64,000 bases of DNA from Candidatus Saccharimonadota bacterium (GCA_017405245.1 JAFRAU010000002.1:1-64000); one strand, 5' to 3'; positions 47,636 to 57,210 are shown, numbered from the stretch's first letter. Translations and numbers: made by a program. Notes: a model not told the origin generated them from the letters alone.

Positions 47636-48184
47636 TTAATTATTTTTCTGATCAGACACGTCTTCTGGCTTACTGCAATTAATTAGGCCGTCAATATTAT
47701 GATTGGCGAGAATTTTTACTTCACCTTTTTCGTTCTCTACTTCGGTGGTTTTGAGGCCAATACTTTTTACTACACCTTTAAAACCATCTGCGGGAATGAT
47801 TACGGTATCGCCAACACTGAATTGATCCTCGGCGATAATTGCAATACCAGCGATAAAATCCTTAATCATGTCCTGGAAGGCCAAGCCGACAATAGCGGTC
47901 AAAATACCAAGGCCAGCGAGCAGAGATGCGACGTTGACTCCTAAGTCCGCAAGGATAACTAGCAGAACAATAATTAGCATTAGGTATCTTAAAACGCTCA
48001 AAATCATTTGAGAAATTGTCTTAAAACGTTGTCTCTGAACACCTGTCGTCTTACGACCTGCATGGCTTAAAGCAATCTTTATAATGCGACGGATAATAAA
48101 ATAGATGATGAAAACGGCTAAAAGATAGAGTGCCGAATTAATCAATTTTCTAATGCTAATTTCTGTTCCGAAAATATTCAGCAT
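47636..48184 (-). CDS. MscS-family mechanosensitive channel, minimal
   Basis: The 182 residues include three transmembrane helices and the pore-lining and beta-domain core of MscS: GLGILTAIVGLAFQDMIKDFIAGI and IIAEDQFSVGDTV. The C-terminal alpha/beta cytoplasmic domain of E. coli MscS (286 residues) is absent and the protein ends shortly after the beta domain. It could be a shortened but functional channel. It converges with the tRNA terminator. Confidence 0.9.
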   Translation of the reverse strand: MLNIFGTEISIRKLINSALYLLAVFIIYFIIRRIIKIALSHAGRKTTGVQRQRFKTISQMILSVLRYLMLIIVLLVILADLGVNVASLLAGLGILTAIVGLAFQDMIKDFIAGIAIIAEDQFSVGDTVIIPADGFKGVVKSIGLKTTEVENEKGEVKILANHNIDGLINCSKPEDVSDQKNN

Positions 48185-48199
48185 GGATTGCCTTTATGA

Positions 48200-49147
48200 T
48201 TACTGTTGAATAAGCTCGGTGCTGTTTATATCAAAGTCGGAGAGAGCGGCTTTTTTGATGGCTGGGTCTTCATAAGTGTTCCAATAGTAAGTCTTGGTGG
48301 CGGCTGAATAGCCACCAGTATAGACGGTTTTCTCAAAGTCACCGCTAGCCATAGCAGCAGCGCCATCAATCATTGCAACCCCTGCCAAGGTATGGAACAA
48401 GCGAGAAATGTTTTCTTCTTCGGTAGACTTAACCGGATAGTGAGTATTGAGATAGGCGACACGGACAAAGCGAGACGGAGAATAATAATCACCAGGGATA
48501 CCTCGCATCAAAGAGCCCGAACCAAAAGCCGTCATTTCTGCCTTACCCCAGACAACCTTTGCTGGCTGTGGACTGGAAAGATTAAGATAATTTCTAAGGT
48601 TCTCTTTGTGCCAGCCGTAACCAGGTTGATTTGTAAGGACGTCTACATTATTGCGGAAGATTTCTAGACCATTTTTAGTATATTCCACAACAATGCTACG
48701 ATCTTTGTCGCCAATAATCCAGTGAAGAAGTGATACTGGGTATTTATCATTAATTGGTTTTGATACGATGGCGACATTTTTTAGAGCTACTTCTACTTCG
48801 TCAACAGTAGAGAAGTTCATAGCTATCCATAGTGGGAATTCGTATGCGGAGATATTGGTCTTGCCATCAACAGCAGCAGGCTCATACTCGGCATAGCCTG
48901 GGAAGTTTAAGCCAGCAATCGCAAGACCGGCTTCATTACCACAGTCAAAATAAAGCGGTGTATTCTCCGCAATAATGCCCATACCAATTAGTGCGTATTT
49001 TGGAGTAAGTTCTCCTAGAAATGCTGAGTGATAGCGATAGCCTTTTGGCGTCACGACAATTTTCTGACCGTAGCCAACCGACCAATCTAGATTACGCCCA
49101 AAAAACATACTTCCTTTATCGTCATTAAAGCGAATAGCAGTGCACAT
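48200..49147 (-). CDS. bile salt hydrolase/penicillin acylase-like Ntn hydrolase
   Basis: Choloylglycine hydrolase family (linear amide C-N hydrolase). The 315 residues start MCTAIRF, so Cys2 becomes the N-terminal nucleophile after Met removal. Further family residues are Arg18 and Asp21 (GRNLDW), Asn81 (AGLN; bile salt hydrolases have Asn and penicillin V acylases Tyr at this place), the VLTNQPGY Asn and Arg in SPSRFVRV. Substrates may be conjugated bile salts or N-acyl homoserine lactones; distinction needs assay. No signal peptide. A GGAG site is seven bases before the ATG. Confidence 0.93.
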   Translation of the reverse strand: MCTAIRFNDDKGSMFFGRNLDWSVGYGQKIVVTPKGYRYHSAFLGELTPKYALIGMGIIAENTPLYFDCGNEAGLAIAGLNFPGYAEYEPAAVDGKTNISAYEFPLWIAMNFSTVDEVEVALKNVAIVSKPINDKYPVSLLHWIIGDKDRSIVVEYTKNGLEIFRNNVDVLTNQPGYGWHKENLRNYLNLSSPQPAKVVWGKAEMTAFGSGSLMRGIPGDYYSPSRFVRVAYLNTHYPVKSTEEENISRLFHTLAGVAMIDGAAAMASGDFEKTVYTGGYSAATKTYYWNTYEDPAIKKAALSDFDINSTELIQQ

Positions 49148-49208
49148 ATACTCTCCTTTTATTTCTTTTTATTTTAGCATAATCGGATTGTAAAACAAGC
49201 GTACACAA

Positions 49209-49236
49209 AATAAGCCAGGCTGATACCTGACTTATT
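49209..49236. terminator. bidirectional intrinsic terminator
   Basis: 11-base arms 49209-49219 and 49226-49236 pair with one G-U; T-runs follow on both strands (TTTTT on plus, TTTTG on minus). It ends the small gene at 49271. Confidence 0.75.
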
Positions 49237-49270
49237 TTTATAGAGTTTAAGTTTTGAATTTGGCCGAAGA

Positions 49271-49477
49271 CTATTTCTTCTTAGAAAGGGTCAAGAAACC
49301 GTTTCTAGGGTTTTCATTGACGACACGATCTGCTGGAAGATCAACTGGGGTGCCCTTACCGCCGTTCTCAGTCTTAGTGAAGAAGTAGATAGTTTGCTTC
49401 TTACCACCGCGAAGGGTGACTTCTGACTGGCGTAGGTAGTAGGTAATACCTTTGCTGTTAGTATGTTGGTAGGCCAT
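49271..49477 (-). CDS. small conserved basic protein
   Basis: 68 residues, start ATG after AAGGAGG. The sequence MAYQHTNSKGITYYLRQSEV... is a compact all-beta-looking, basic and aromatic protein; very similar short proteins are common in Patescibacteria genomes in my memory, but have no assigned function. It has an own terminator, and the high-quality ribosome-binding site suggests strong expression. Confidence 0.75.
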   Translation of the reverse strand: MAYQHTNSKGITYYLRQSEVTLRGGKKQTIYFFTKTENGGKGTPVDLPADRVVNENPRNGFLTLSKKK

Positions 49478-49553
49478 AATTCCTCCTTAATTGTTATACT
49501 TCTTATCTTATGACCCCTTGCCTAAGATGTCAAGAGGTTTTTTAGACTTTTTC

Positions 49554-50255
49554 TTATTTTCTTATAAAAATTAAAGCTAGACGGAGGATGCACCAGATAA
49601 TCACCCTGACAATGATAACTATAAGTAGCACAGCACAGACAATGGCGACAAAACCGGACAAGGTCGGAGTCCAGATGGGGGAAGCAAAGTCATAGCGAAA
49701 GAGTGCCGTGGACGGCAGGGTGGCCATGAAGGTATCTTCAATAGATTCCGTGGTTGGATACTTAGCGATTTCTCCTGTCATACAGTCAAGGTAACCTTGG
49801 CTATTCCAAGCCCAACCATTCTGGATGGCAAGTGGACGACAGACTTCCATAGCCTTAGCAAAAACATTACCGTTAGGATTCTCGTCTGTTCTCCCTTGCT
49901 CTTCTGCGCGGGTCAAAGCCTCTTCCGCTTTTCTCTCGTATTGATGTTCTAAATAAATCGGTCCGGTACCAAAAGTGATGACGGACTCTCCGTTTTTTTC
50001 AATAACGTTAATAACTGTGTGACTACGAACAAATTCTTGAAGGCGTTTAATAGAACTAGCGATTTCTTCATCATTATTTGCTGAATCGGCGGCGGACACC
50101 TCAGCTTTTAAATCAGTCATTTTAATATGGTCAAATCGGAGAAGAGTTGCATAAATAAATAATAAGAGAATCAAAACAATAAGGAGCTGCCACGTCCTGA
50201 TGCGGCCAAGAGATTTAAGGGATTTTTTGAGTTCAAACTTATTAATACCACCCAT
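49554..50255 (-). CDS. membrane protein of unknown function
   Basis: The 233 residues have an N-terminal helix (about 22-42, TWQLLIVLILLLFIYATLL), an extracellular helical region (50-180) with two Cys (VCRPLA and DCMTGE), and a C-terminal membrane hairpin or helix (about 200-230, FVAIVCAVLLIVIIVRVIIW). TATAAT lies about 11 bases before the ATG, and the divergent murC promoter is next to it. No family recognised. Confidence 0.65.
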   Translation of the reverse strand: MGGINKFELKKSLKSLGRIRTWQLLIVLILLLFIYATLLRFDHIKMTDLKAEVSAADSANNDEEIASSIKRLQEFVRSHTVINVIEKNGESVITFGTGPIYLEHQYERKAEEALTRAEEQGRTDENPNGNVFAKAMEVCRPLAIQNGWAWNSQGYLDCMTGEIAKYPTTESIEDTFMATLPSTALFRYDFASPIWTPTLSGFVAIVCAVLLIVIIVRVIIWCILRLALIFIRK

Positions 50256-50299
50256 GTGCTAATATAATTATAGCACAGGATATGCTATAATATATAGAT

Positions 50300-51628
50300 A
50301 TGAATATCTATATTTCCGGCATCTGTGGGACTGGTCTTGGGCCGTTAGCTCTAATGGCAAAAGCTGCTGGACTTTCCGTGTGCGGGTCCGATAGCCAAAG
50401 TGGGGCAATAACCGACGAGCTGATAAGCAGGGGAATAGAGGTGAATCTAGGGAAAAATTCCCAGGATGGAGACTTTTTATCACAAAAGCTTAAAGAAGGG
50501 AAGGTTGACTGGTTTGTTTATACCTCAGCTTTACCAAGTGACCATCCGGAACTTGTGCTGGCGAAAAAAAATAATATTAGAGTATCTAAGCGAGATGAGC
50601 TGATAGCTTATCTGGTAGAAAAATTAGGGCTAAAAATGGTAGCTGTGGCGGGTACACATGGAAAAACCACCACCACTGCGATGATTACTTGGACGGCACT
50701 TAATATCGGACTACCCGTTTCTTACTTAGTAGGAACAACTCTGCCATTTGCCGAGGCGGGACATTATACACCAAAATCCAAATTCTTAATCTATGAGGCA
50801 GATGAATATGATAAAAATTTCTTACATTTTTTTCCGTGGCTTTCTGTAATCACGGCAGTATCTTATGACCATCCAGACATCTATCCAACAAAACTTGATT
50901 ACATGAAAGCTTTTTATAAGTTTGAAGGCCAAAGCGAAAATGTAATTCGTGGTAGAGAACTGGAAGGTGAAGCCGTAATTAATACCGAAACGATAGACCT
51001 TAGTGAAAAATTTTCACTAGCAGGAAAAGCTAGACGATATGATGCAGGATTAGCCATGCAGGCGATTTTTGAGATGGTTGAAGAAATTGGCATGGAAAAG
51101 GCCGGGGGAAATCTGCTTTCTTTAAATAAAGATTATTCTAGTAGAGAAATAGATGAGTCTCTTCTGATTGAAATACTTGATAATTTTCCAGGAGTAGGAA
51201 GACGATTTGAAAAAATTGCCGATGGCGTTTATTCTGATTATGGACATCATCCGGAAGAAATAGCGGCAACCATCGAAATGGCCGAAGAAGAAGCCAAAAG
51301 GATGGGACTAAACGGCGTAGTGGCGATATATGAGCCACACCAAAATACCAGACAGCACGAAGTGCGAAATGGGTATAAAAACGTTTTTCTGGGTGTAGAA
51401 AAATTATATTGGCTACCGACTTATCTTGTTCGAGAAAATGAAAAGTTGGAAGTATTAAAGCCGAGTGATTTTATTAAAGACCTAGCGAACTCTACCGATG
51501 CCGAGCCAGCAAAACTAGATAATACGTTTGGGGAGAAGTTAAAAAAATGGCGGAGAGATGGGTATTTGATCCTACTGATGACGGCGGGACCGGCTGATAG
51601 CTGGCTGAGAAAGGAGTTCAATGAGTAA
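50300..51628 (+). CDS. murC: UDP-N-acetylmuramate--L-alanine ligase-like Mur ligase
   Basis: Joins L-alanine to UDP-N-acetylmuramate (or, if Mpl-type, recycles tripeptide onto UDP-MurNAc) using ATP. The 442 residues show the N-terminal Rossmann GICGTGLGPLALMAKAAG, P-loop AGTHGKTTTTAM (near 117), YEADEYDKNF, PGVGRRFE and the C-terminal YGHHPEEI and EPHQNTR. The murC/Mpl distinction is not certain; peptide-accepting residues could not be judged. TATAAT ends eight bases before the ATG, near-leaderless. gtrA overlaps its end. Confidence 0.92.
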   Translation: MNIYISGICGTGLGPLALMAKAAGLSVCGSDSQSGAITDELISRGIEVNLGKNSQDGDFLSQKLKEGKVDWFVYTSALPSDHPELVLAKKNNIRVSKRDELIAYLVEKLGLKMVAVAGTHGKTTTTAMITWTALNIGLPVSYLVGTTLPFAEAGHYTPKSKFLIYEADEYDKNFLHFFPWLSVITAVSYDHPDIYPTKLDYMKAFYKFEGQSENVIRGRELEGEAVINTETIDLSEKFSLAGKARRYDAGLAMQAIFEMVEEIGMEKAGGNLLSLNKDYSSREIDESLLIEILDNFPGVGRRFEKIADGVYSDYGHHPEEIAATIEMAEEEAKRMGLNGVVAIYEPHQNTRQHEVRNGYKNVFLGVEKLYWLPTYLVRENEKLEVLKPSDFIKDLANSTDAEPAKLDNTFGEKLKKWRRDGYLILLMTAGPADSWLRKEFNE

Positions 51629-52193
51629 AAAGGAGACTGCTGAAAAGTCGACTACCGTATCTAGAATATTAAAATTCGCCGGTGTTGGAATTGTGGCTAC
51701 TGTTTTTGATTACTTAGTATACACGGGTCTAGTAATGTTATTTTTCGGTGGGGATGTCAATATGGCGACGCTAGCATCCGTAATCTCTGGTGTCTTATCT
51801 GTATTTGTAGCATATTTTTTGCATAATAATATTACCTGGAAAGAGCGAAATCCGGGGAAATATGGAATAATTAAGTTCTTTATTTGGAACTTTGTAATAG
51901 TATTATTAGCACGGCCACTACTCTCAATGCTATTTTCTCTAACCACCGGATTATATGAATTTGCTTTCATGATACTGGGGTGGATTCCGTTTTTTTCTTC
52001 TTACGAGTTTGTAGAAAGTACTGGGATTTACGTACTAATGATTCTTGTAACGATGACTCTTAATTATGTTTTTTACGAGAAGATTGTCTTTGGTAAAAAA
52101 GAGAGCAGGGATGAGAAAGACGTGGAGAGCGTTAGGGAGACCGGAGAAGAAAAGCAAACTAAACGCAAAGCTGCTCAGGATAGCGATAAGTAA
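51621..52193 (+). CDS. GtrA-family membrane protein
   Basis: 190 residues with four transmembrane helices: FAGVGIVATVFDYLVYTGLVML, FVAYFLHNNITWKERN and the end helix LNYVFYEKIVFGKK are typical of GtrA flippase-like proteins that help move polyprenyl-linked sugars. The C-terminal 35 residues are Lys/Glu-rich. It starts eight bases before the end of murC. Its last 159 bases run antisense to the end of the convergent Wzy-like gene. Confidence 0.9.
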   Translation: MSKKETAEKSTTVSRILKFAGVGIVATVFDYLVYTGLVMLFFGGDVNMATLASVISGVLSVFVAYFLHNNITWKERNPGKYGIIKFFIWNFVIVLLARPLLSMLFSLTTGLYEFAFMILGWIPFFSSYEFVESTGIYVLMILVTMTLNYVFYEKIVFGKKESRDEKDVESVRETGEEKQTKRKAAQDSDK

Positions 52194-53543
52194 AGCGTTC
52201 TTATCAACCTTTTTGAATGCATAAATTAAAATAGCAATAATAAGAATTGTTCCGATAATGCCTAGTTCTAGAAGAATACTTATGTATTCATTTTGGACTA
52301 TTTCTTTTGGTCCTAATTCTTCTGGTCGGTATGCGCTCATGGCGATACCAGCAGAACCAAGACCGGTACCAATGGTAAGATATTGAGGAGAAGAAGCCAT
52401 AGTAGTGAGAGCTAAACCACTAAGGTTCAGACGTATGCTGGTTGATTCCGCAACGTAGCCGTTAAAGTTAGAGGTGTCCTTTACTGCGTTTGGAGCAATG
52501 TTTTCGGACTCAGTTGTCAATGTAGAGACTGATTCTTCCGAGTCTGGGGAAGAGCTGGTGTCCTCTGGCGATATAGTCGATTCTATATCTTGCTGTGGCT
52601 GTTTAATATTATTTGGTCGAAGGTCAATAATCCCAAGTGATAATTGATGAACAGCTTTGGTGATGCCAGAGTAGAAATCATCTGTGGTGGGGCTAGCCGC
52701 AGCAAATAATCCATCTGCCCCGAGTGAAACAAGGAAGGCTAGAAAAACGATCATAAAAGTCATAGTTGCTGTTTTTAATTTATATTTTATGATAGGGAAT
52801 CGTTTGCTCTGACACATTACAAATAGTACGACTAAGCCTACAATGAGGGAGTAGACAGCGCCGCGTGAAAGCGTAAGGAAAGTAGTCGAGGTTAGGAAGA
52901 ATGTAAGGAAAACTAAGCAATGCTTTTGCTTACGGTTTTTGTGCGCACCAGAGAAAAGCAAGTAAAAAGATAGTAGGGTTGGGGCGAGGAGTAGATTACC
53001 CATGAATTGAGGCTCGATAGCAAAGCCATTAGGGTGCGGAAAGCCAAATGCGGTAAATGTGCAACCGCGACAGAGAAGAGTAAAATCTCTGGTGACTCCG
53101 GCGAGATCTAAGACACATTGAATCCAGCAGATGATACTTACAAAAACCGCAGAAGAAAGAAAAATCTTGACAAGTGGACTAATGAGACGAGGTGTGTTTT
53201 TAAGGAGATAGACAATGTTTAAAACGGCAAATAGGAGTAGCCAGAGTATGCCAGCGGTCAAAATCGCGCGAAGGTGATTAGCGGACCAAATGGCGGACAG
53301 AGAACAATATAATGGAATCAAGCTAGAAATAAGTATTTTTTTCCACCCGTAAAACTGAATTAGATTTTTGATAAAGGGAAGACTAACTATAAAGAAAATG
53401 CCTAGCCATATTTCTGGGATAGACAAATCATAATTCATGTAATTATTAGAGCCAAGTGAAATAACTGGATGATAAGAGAAGAAAACGACAACCGGCAAAA
53501 GAAAGAGAAGAACTAGTTGGGTTTTTTTAATGAATTTTTTCAT
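52035..53543 (-). CDS. O-antigen ligase/polymerase-like membrane protein
   Basis: The 502 residues include about ten transmembrane helices and a large extracellular loop rich in Ser/Glu/Asp (about 300-370). The region LLLAPTLLSFYLLFSG, then LTLSRGAVYSLIVGLVV, GLGSAGIAMSAYRPEELGPKEIVQNEYISILLELG and the closing helix SGLPNALHVFLIPAL follows the Wzy_C/WaaL pattern. It polymerises or ligates surface-glycan repeats. Overlaps the GT4 gene by 17 bp at its start and gtrA antisense by 159 bp at its end. Confidence 0.85.
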   Translation of the reverse strand: MKKFIKKTQLVLLFLLPVVVFFSYHPVISLGSNNYMNYDLSIPEIWLGIFFIVSLPFIKNLIQFYGWKKILISSLIPLYCSLSAIWSANHLRAILTAGILWLLLFAVLNIVYLLKNTPRLISPLVKIFLSSAVFVSIICWIQCVLDLAGVTRDFTLLCRGCTFTAFGFPHPNGFAIEPQFMGNLLLAPTLLSFYLLFSGAHKNRKQKHCLVFLTFFLTSTTFLTLSRGAVYSLIVGLVVLFVMCQSKRFPIIKYKLKTATMTFMIVFLAFLVSLGADGLFAAASPTTDDFYSGITKAVHQLSLGIIDLRPNNIKQPQQDIESTISPEDTSSSPDSEESVSTLTTESENIAPNAVKDTSNFNGYVAESTSIRLNLSGLALTTMASSPQYLTIGTGLGSAGIAMSAYRPEELGPKEIVQNEYISILLELGIIGTILIIAILIYAFKKVDKNALLIAILSSFAFSLLFFSGLPNALHVFLIPALFFTKDNLLVKNIIKSHRYKNH

Positions 53544-54741
53544 TGACGACAGCCTCTATGCTCTTAATGAAACGATCTTTGCCGAAGGGAACTACTGATT
53601 GTTTTACAACCGATTTATCGAAATTCTCAGGGTTAAATTTTTCCATAGCAGAAATGAGCGAGTTAGTGGTTTGTCTATCGAAAAGTAATCCATTTTTACC
53701 AGGCTTAATATAATCTAGTGCGCCACCTTCGCCAAAAGCTATTACCGGCACACCGCAGGCCATCGCCTCAATCGGAGCCAATCCAAACGGCTCTAAGCTA
53801 GGAAAGAGGTATGCGTCTGCTTGAACAAGTTTTTTCTTCAATTCTGTCTGGCTCATCTGTGGTAAGAATTTAATGTTACTTGCTCCATTCGCTAGTTTGA
53901 CGAGATTATTATGCTCTGGACCATCGCCTATAACTGTTAAGTTATCACCTGTTTCAAGACAAGCTTTAACACAAAGGTCGATTCTTTTCCAGTTGACTTG
54001 TCTTGAAGTCGTGATGTAATTATATGGTTTTTTTACTTGACAATTCCCTTGTTTCATTTTACTACTTGTGGAAAACTCTGTGGAAAACTTTTTCAGATCT
54101 GCCGGAGGATAAATGATGATTGATTCCCTCTTATAATACTTTTTTATTTGCTCAGCTGCGTATCCTGAGATAGTAATAAATTGATCTGGGCGTTTTGCGG
54201 CAGCAAAATCATTTCTTCTAAGCGGCTTAATAAATAATTTGAGTGCGAGTCTAGCCAGAGGATTTAAAACTCCAAACCCAGGATTTTCGAGATAATCCTC
54301 ATACATCTTCCAGTAGTACTGGGTTGGAACGTGGCAGTAGCAGAGGTGGATGCATGAATGACTATCTTCGTGTTCGGTTTGTTCGGATTTTTTGAGCTTC
54401 CGTTCGGTTTTCTTAGTCTTAACGAACTTGGCCTCTGCACCAGTGACAGAAATCACTAGATCATAGTCAGATAAATCAAGGCGGGAAAAATATCGCTGTC
54501 GAAGAGGGCTGAGAAAACGACGTAAGCTGGTTGGAAATATTTGAAGCCAGCCGGTACGGACGTCGGCGTCTAGAAACCAATCAATTCCCTTTTTATCATA
54601 TTTGGAAGTATAGATAGGTGCATCTTTATACATCTGGTGCAGAGTGAGTAGAACACTTTCTGCGCCACCTACATTTGTTAGCCAGTCGCAAACAAGTGCA
54701 ATTCTAGGCTGTTTATTCCCTCCCCTTTTTTGAGGTGTCAT
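53527..54741 (-). CDS. GT4-family glycosyltransferase
   Basis: 404 residues in the GT-B fold. N-terminal ALVCDWLTNVGGAESVLLTLHQMY, a middle segment HLCYCHVPTQYYWKMYEDYL, and the C-terminal nucleotide-sugar site FGLAPIEAMACGVPVIAFGEGGALDYI (EX7E-like) support the GT4 family, close in style to WbaZ-like mannosyltransferases of O-antigen clusters. ATGA overlap with the preceding transferase gene. A role in building the lipid-linked repeat is likely. Confidence 0.92.
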   Translation of the reverse strand: MTPQKRGGNKQPRIALVCDWLTNVGGAESVLLTLHQMYKDAPIYTSKYDKKGIDWFLDADVRTGWLQIFPTSLRRFLSPLRQRYFSRLDLSDYDLVISVTGAEAKFVKTKKTERKLKKSEQTEHEDSHSCIHLCYCHVPTQYYWKMYEDYLENPGFGVLNPLARLALKLFIKPLRRNDFAAAKRPDQFITISGYAAEQIKKYYKRESIIIYPPADLKKFSTEFSTSSKMKQGNCQVKKPYNYITTSRQVNWKRIDLCVKACLETGDNLTVIGDGPEHNNLVKLANGASNIKFLPQMSQTELKKKLVQADAYLFPSLEPFGLAPIEAMACGVPVIAFGEGGALDYIKPGKNGLLFDRQTTNSLISAMEKFNPENFDKSVVKQSVVPFGKDRFIKSIEAVVNEKIH

Positions 54742-56162
54742 TTAGCACCTTTCCCTGTGATGACGACACCGATAGTGCGAAGTAAAATACTAAAATCTAA
54801 GCGCATTGACCAATTCTGAACATAGTATAGATCAAGTGCACGGCGCTCTTCGAAGGAGATATCTCTGCGGCCGGACACCTGGGCTAAGCCAGTTAGTCCG
54901 GATTTAACTGACAAAAGAAGTGAACGATCACCATAATCTCTTAGCTCTCCTGGAACGAGGGCGCGTGGGCCAACTAAGGAAATGTCTCCTTTGATAACGT
55001 TGAACAACTGAGGCAGCTCATCAAGAGAAGTAGCACGAAGAATTTTTCCAATTTTGGTGACGCGTGGATCATCTGGCAAAAAATCACCATTCTCACGATA
55101 CTTACTAATAAGTTCTGGTCTACCCATTTTAGTAAAAGCCTGTTCAGGAGAAAGGCCGGAATAGCGTGGTTTCATTGACCGGAATTTATAGATTTTCACT
55201 TTTTTGTTGTAACGTGAAAGTCGATACTCCCCGTAAAAAACGGGTGAGTGAATATCTGATAACTTGACTATGAGCCAAATAATACACATCGGAATCAGGG
55301 CGATAATGAAGGCTACTAGCCCAAAAAGTAAATCCACGGCACGCTTAATAAGCCGGGCGCCGCCAATCAGCGGTGTGACTTTAACTAGAATTGCAGGGGT
55401 ACCACCAATGAGCTCTAAATCGCCAATATGCGAAGAGAGCGCAGCCTCTGATGGAACAAAATAGTAGAATAGGTGGTGCTTGACCGACTGACTATAAACA
55501 TACTCACTTTGAAGTTCGTCGGTTTGGAAAATGACATCAGCGTTAGTCCATTTAAGGGCTTCCCGGAGTGATTTAAATTTCTTTCCTTGAAATTCAATTG
55601 GGACATATTTGTTTTTAGAAATGACCGCTGCCAAAGTATATCCGTCTTCTGGAAAATCTGCAAAATGATCTAGGAGACGCGTAGTATTCGGACTATTACC
55701 AATAACAATAGCGCGCAAAGTGCCATGATTTTTTCTGAGAAAGCGCGAGCGCGTAAAATGAATGGCGCCTCGAACGATTAGTATCATAATAAAGCAAAGA
55801 ATTAGAGAATAGACGGCAACTAATCGCGTTGGGAAAATATGTTTTTCTGTGAAAAAATCATACGTAATTAGTGCCATAGTTCCAATAATCGAAGCCGCGA
55901 AAATGCGCGCTACTTCTGGTGTGCGAGAGCGGTTCGTAAAAATCGACTTCTTATATAATCCTAAGATGGCAAAAATGACAATCCATATTGGAATAAACAG
56001 TAGAATAATTGACACGAAGGCTCCTGGCTCTGCTTCAAAATAGTATGGGCGTTGATCGATGTGGATGCGAAAAAGATAAGCAAAAAGAAATGCAAGGACA
56101 ATCGCAATAGCGTCGCCGACTATGAGTACAATACGGAAAGTCAATCCGGGATCTTTTTTCAT
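54738..56162 (-). CDS. polyprenyl glycosylphosphotransferase (initiating)
   Basis: 474 residues from the ATG at 56162, seven bases after TATAAT (56175-56170); an upstream reading is rejected. N-terminal membrane part of four to five helices with a CoA-binding-like Rossmann domain (about 120-260: AIVIGNSPNTTRLLDHF), one more helix, then the catalytic bacterial sugar transferase domain with VKIYKFRSM, FLPDDPRVTKIGKILRATSLDELPQLFNVI and LVGPRALVP. Such WbaP/EpsE-type enzymes transfer a sugar phosphate to undecaprenyl phosphate and start polysaccharide synthesis. It forms an operon with the GT4 and Wzy-like genes. Confidence 0.93.
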   Translation of the reverse strand: MKKDPGLTFRIVLIVGDAIAIVLAFLFAYLFRIHIDQRPYYFEAEPGAFVSIILLFIPIWIVIFAILGLYKKSIFTNRSRTPEVARIFAASIIGTMALITYDFFTEKHIFPTRLVAVYSLILCFIMILIVRGAIHFTRSRFLRKNHGTLRAIVIGNSPNTTRLLDHFADFPEDGYTLAAVISKNKYVPIEFQGKKFKSLREALKWTNADVIFQTDELQSEYVYSQSVKHHLFYYFVPSEAALSSHIGDLELIGGTPAILVKVTPLIGGARLIKRAVDLLFGLVAFIIALIPMCIIWLIVKLSDIHSPVFYGEYRLSRYNKKVKIYKFRSMKPRYSGLSPEQAFTKMGRPELISKYRENGDFLPDDPRVTKIGKILRATSLDELPQLFNVIKGDISLVGPRALVPGELRDYGDRSLLLSVKSGLTGLAQVSGRRDISFEERRALDLYYVQNWSMRLDFSILLRTIGVVITGKGAK

Positions 56163-56213
56163 ATAATATATTATATCATTTTTTAGTGTTATAATAAAGT
56201 AAAGGAGATTAAA

Positions 56214-57209
56214 ATGAACATACTTGTCACCGGTGGAACTGGATATATTGGATCGCATACAGTAGTAGAGCTAATACAAGCTGGACATAAAGTAGAAATA
56301 CTTGATAATTTATGTAATAGTAAAGTAAGTGTGCTAGATAAAATAGCAGAAATAACTGGGGTGAAACCGATTTTTCATCATGTTGATTTACTAAATAAGG
56401 AAGCACTACTGGAAGTTTTTGAAAACGGCAACTTTGCAGCCGTAATGCATTTTGCAGGACTAAAAGCCGTAGCTGAAAGTATTGAGGAACCGCTTAAATA
56501 TTACGAAAATAATGTAGTAGGTACACTGAACCTAATTGATGCAATGCAAAAATGTAACGTTAGAAAACTACTTTTTTCATCTTCGGCGACAGTGTATGGA
56601 GATCCTGGTACATCGGCCTGCACTGAGGATTTACCTACTGGTCAGAAAATTACAAACCCCTATGGTAAAACAAAGTACATGATTGAAGAGATTCTCAAAG
56701 ATTTATCAGTGGCGCAACCAGATTTTGAGATTATGCTTCTTAGATATTTCAATCCAGTAGGAGCACATGAGTCCGGTAAGCTGGGTGAGGATCCTAATGG
56801 GCAGCCAAATAATCTCATGCCCATAATTATGAAAGTGGCTCGTGGAGAATACGCAGAGCTGTCAGTCTATGGAAATGATTATCCTACGGCTGATGGGACA
56901 TGTATCCGGGATTATATTCATGTCGTCGATTTAGCAAAAGGGCATCTGGCGGCACTTAAAAAAATGCGTCCCGGCGTGCAGACATTTAATCTTGGGACTG
57001 GGAGAGGTACTAGTGTGCTAGAAATGATAGCGGCTTTTGAAAAAGCTAGCGGAAAACCTTTACCTTACAAAATAGTGGGCAGAAGGAAGGGAGATTTACC
57101 AGAGCTATATGCAGTAGCAGAAAAAGCATCCAAAGAGTTAGGGTGGAAAACCGAACTCACGATTGATGATGCAATGCGAGACACTATTAGATTTTTGAAT
57201 GGAAACTAG
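56214..57209 (+). CDS. galE: UDP-glucose 4-epimerase
   Basis: Interconverts UDP-glucose and UDP-galactose, supplying galactose (or N-acetyl forms) for the surface glycan. Short-chain reductase fold: TGGTGYIGSHTV (6-17), SSSATVYG and the catalytic YGKTK (Tyr-XXX-Lys), RYFNPVGAHESG, IRDYIHVVDL. 331 residues, normal. The AAAGGAG site is six bases before the ATG, with TATAAT near 56190. It is divergent from the transferase gene and converges on the GT2 gene with one base between stops. Confidence 0.95.
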   Translation: MNILVTGGTGYIGSHTVVELIQAGHKVEILDNLCNSKVSVLDKIAEITGVKPIFHHVDLLNKEALLEVFENGNFAAVMHFAGLKAVAESIEEPLKYYENNVVGTLNLIDAMQKCNVRKLLFSSSATVYGDPGTSACTEDLPTGQKITNPYGKTKYMIEEILKDLSVAQPDFEIMLLRYFNPVGAHESGKLGEDPNGQPNNLMPIIMKVARGEYAELSVYGNDYPTADGTCIRDYIHVVDLAKGHLAALKKMRPGVQTFNLGTGRGTSVLEMIAAFEKASGKPLPYKIVGRRKGDLPELYAVAEKASKELGWKTELTIDDAMRDTIRFLNGN

Positions 57210-57210
57210 C

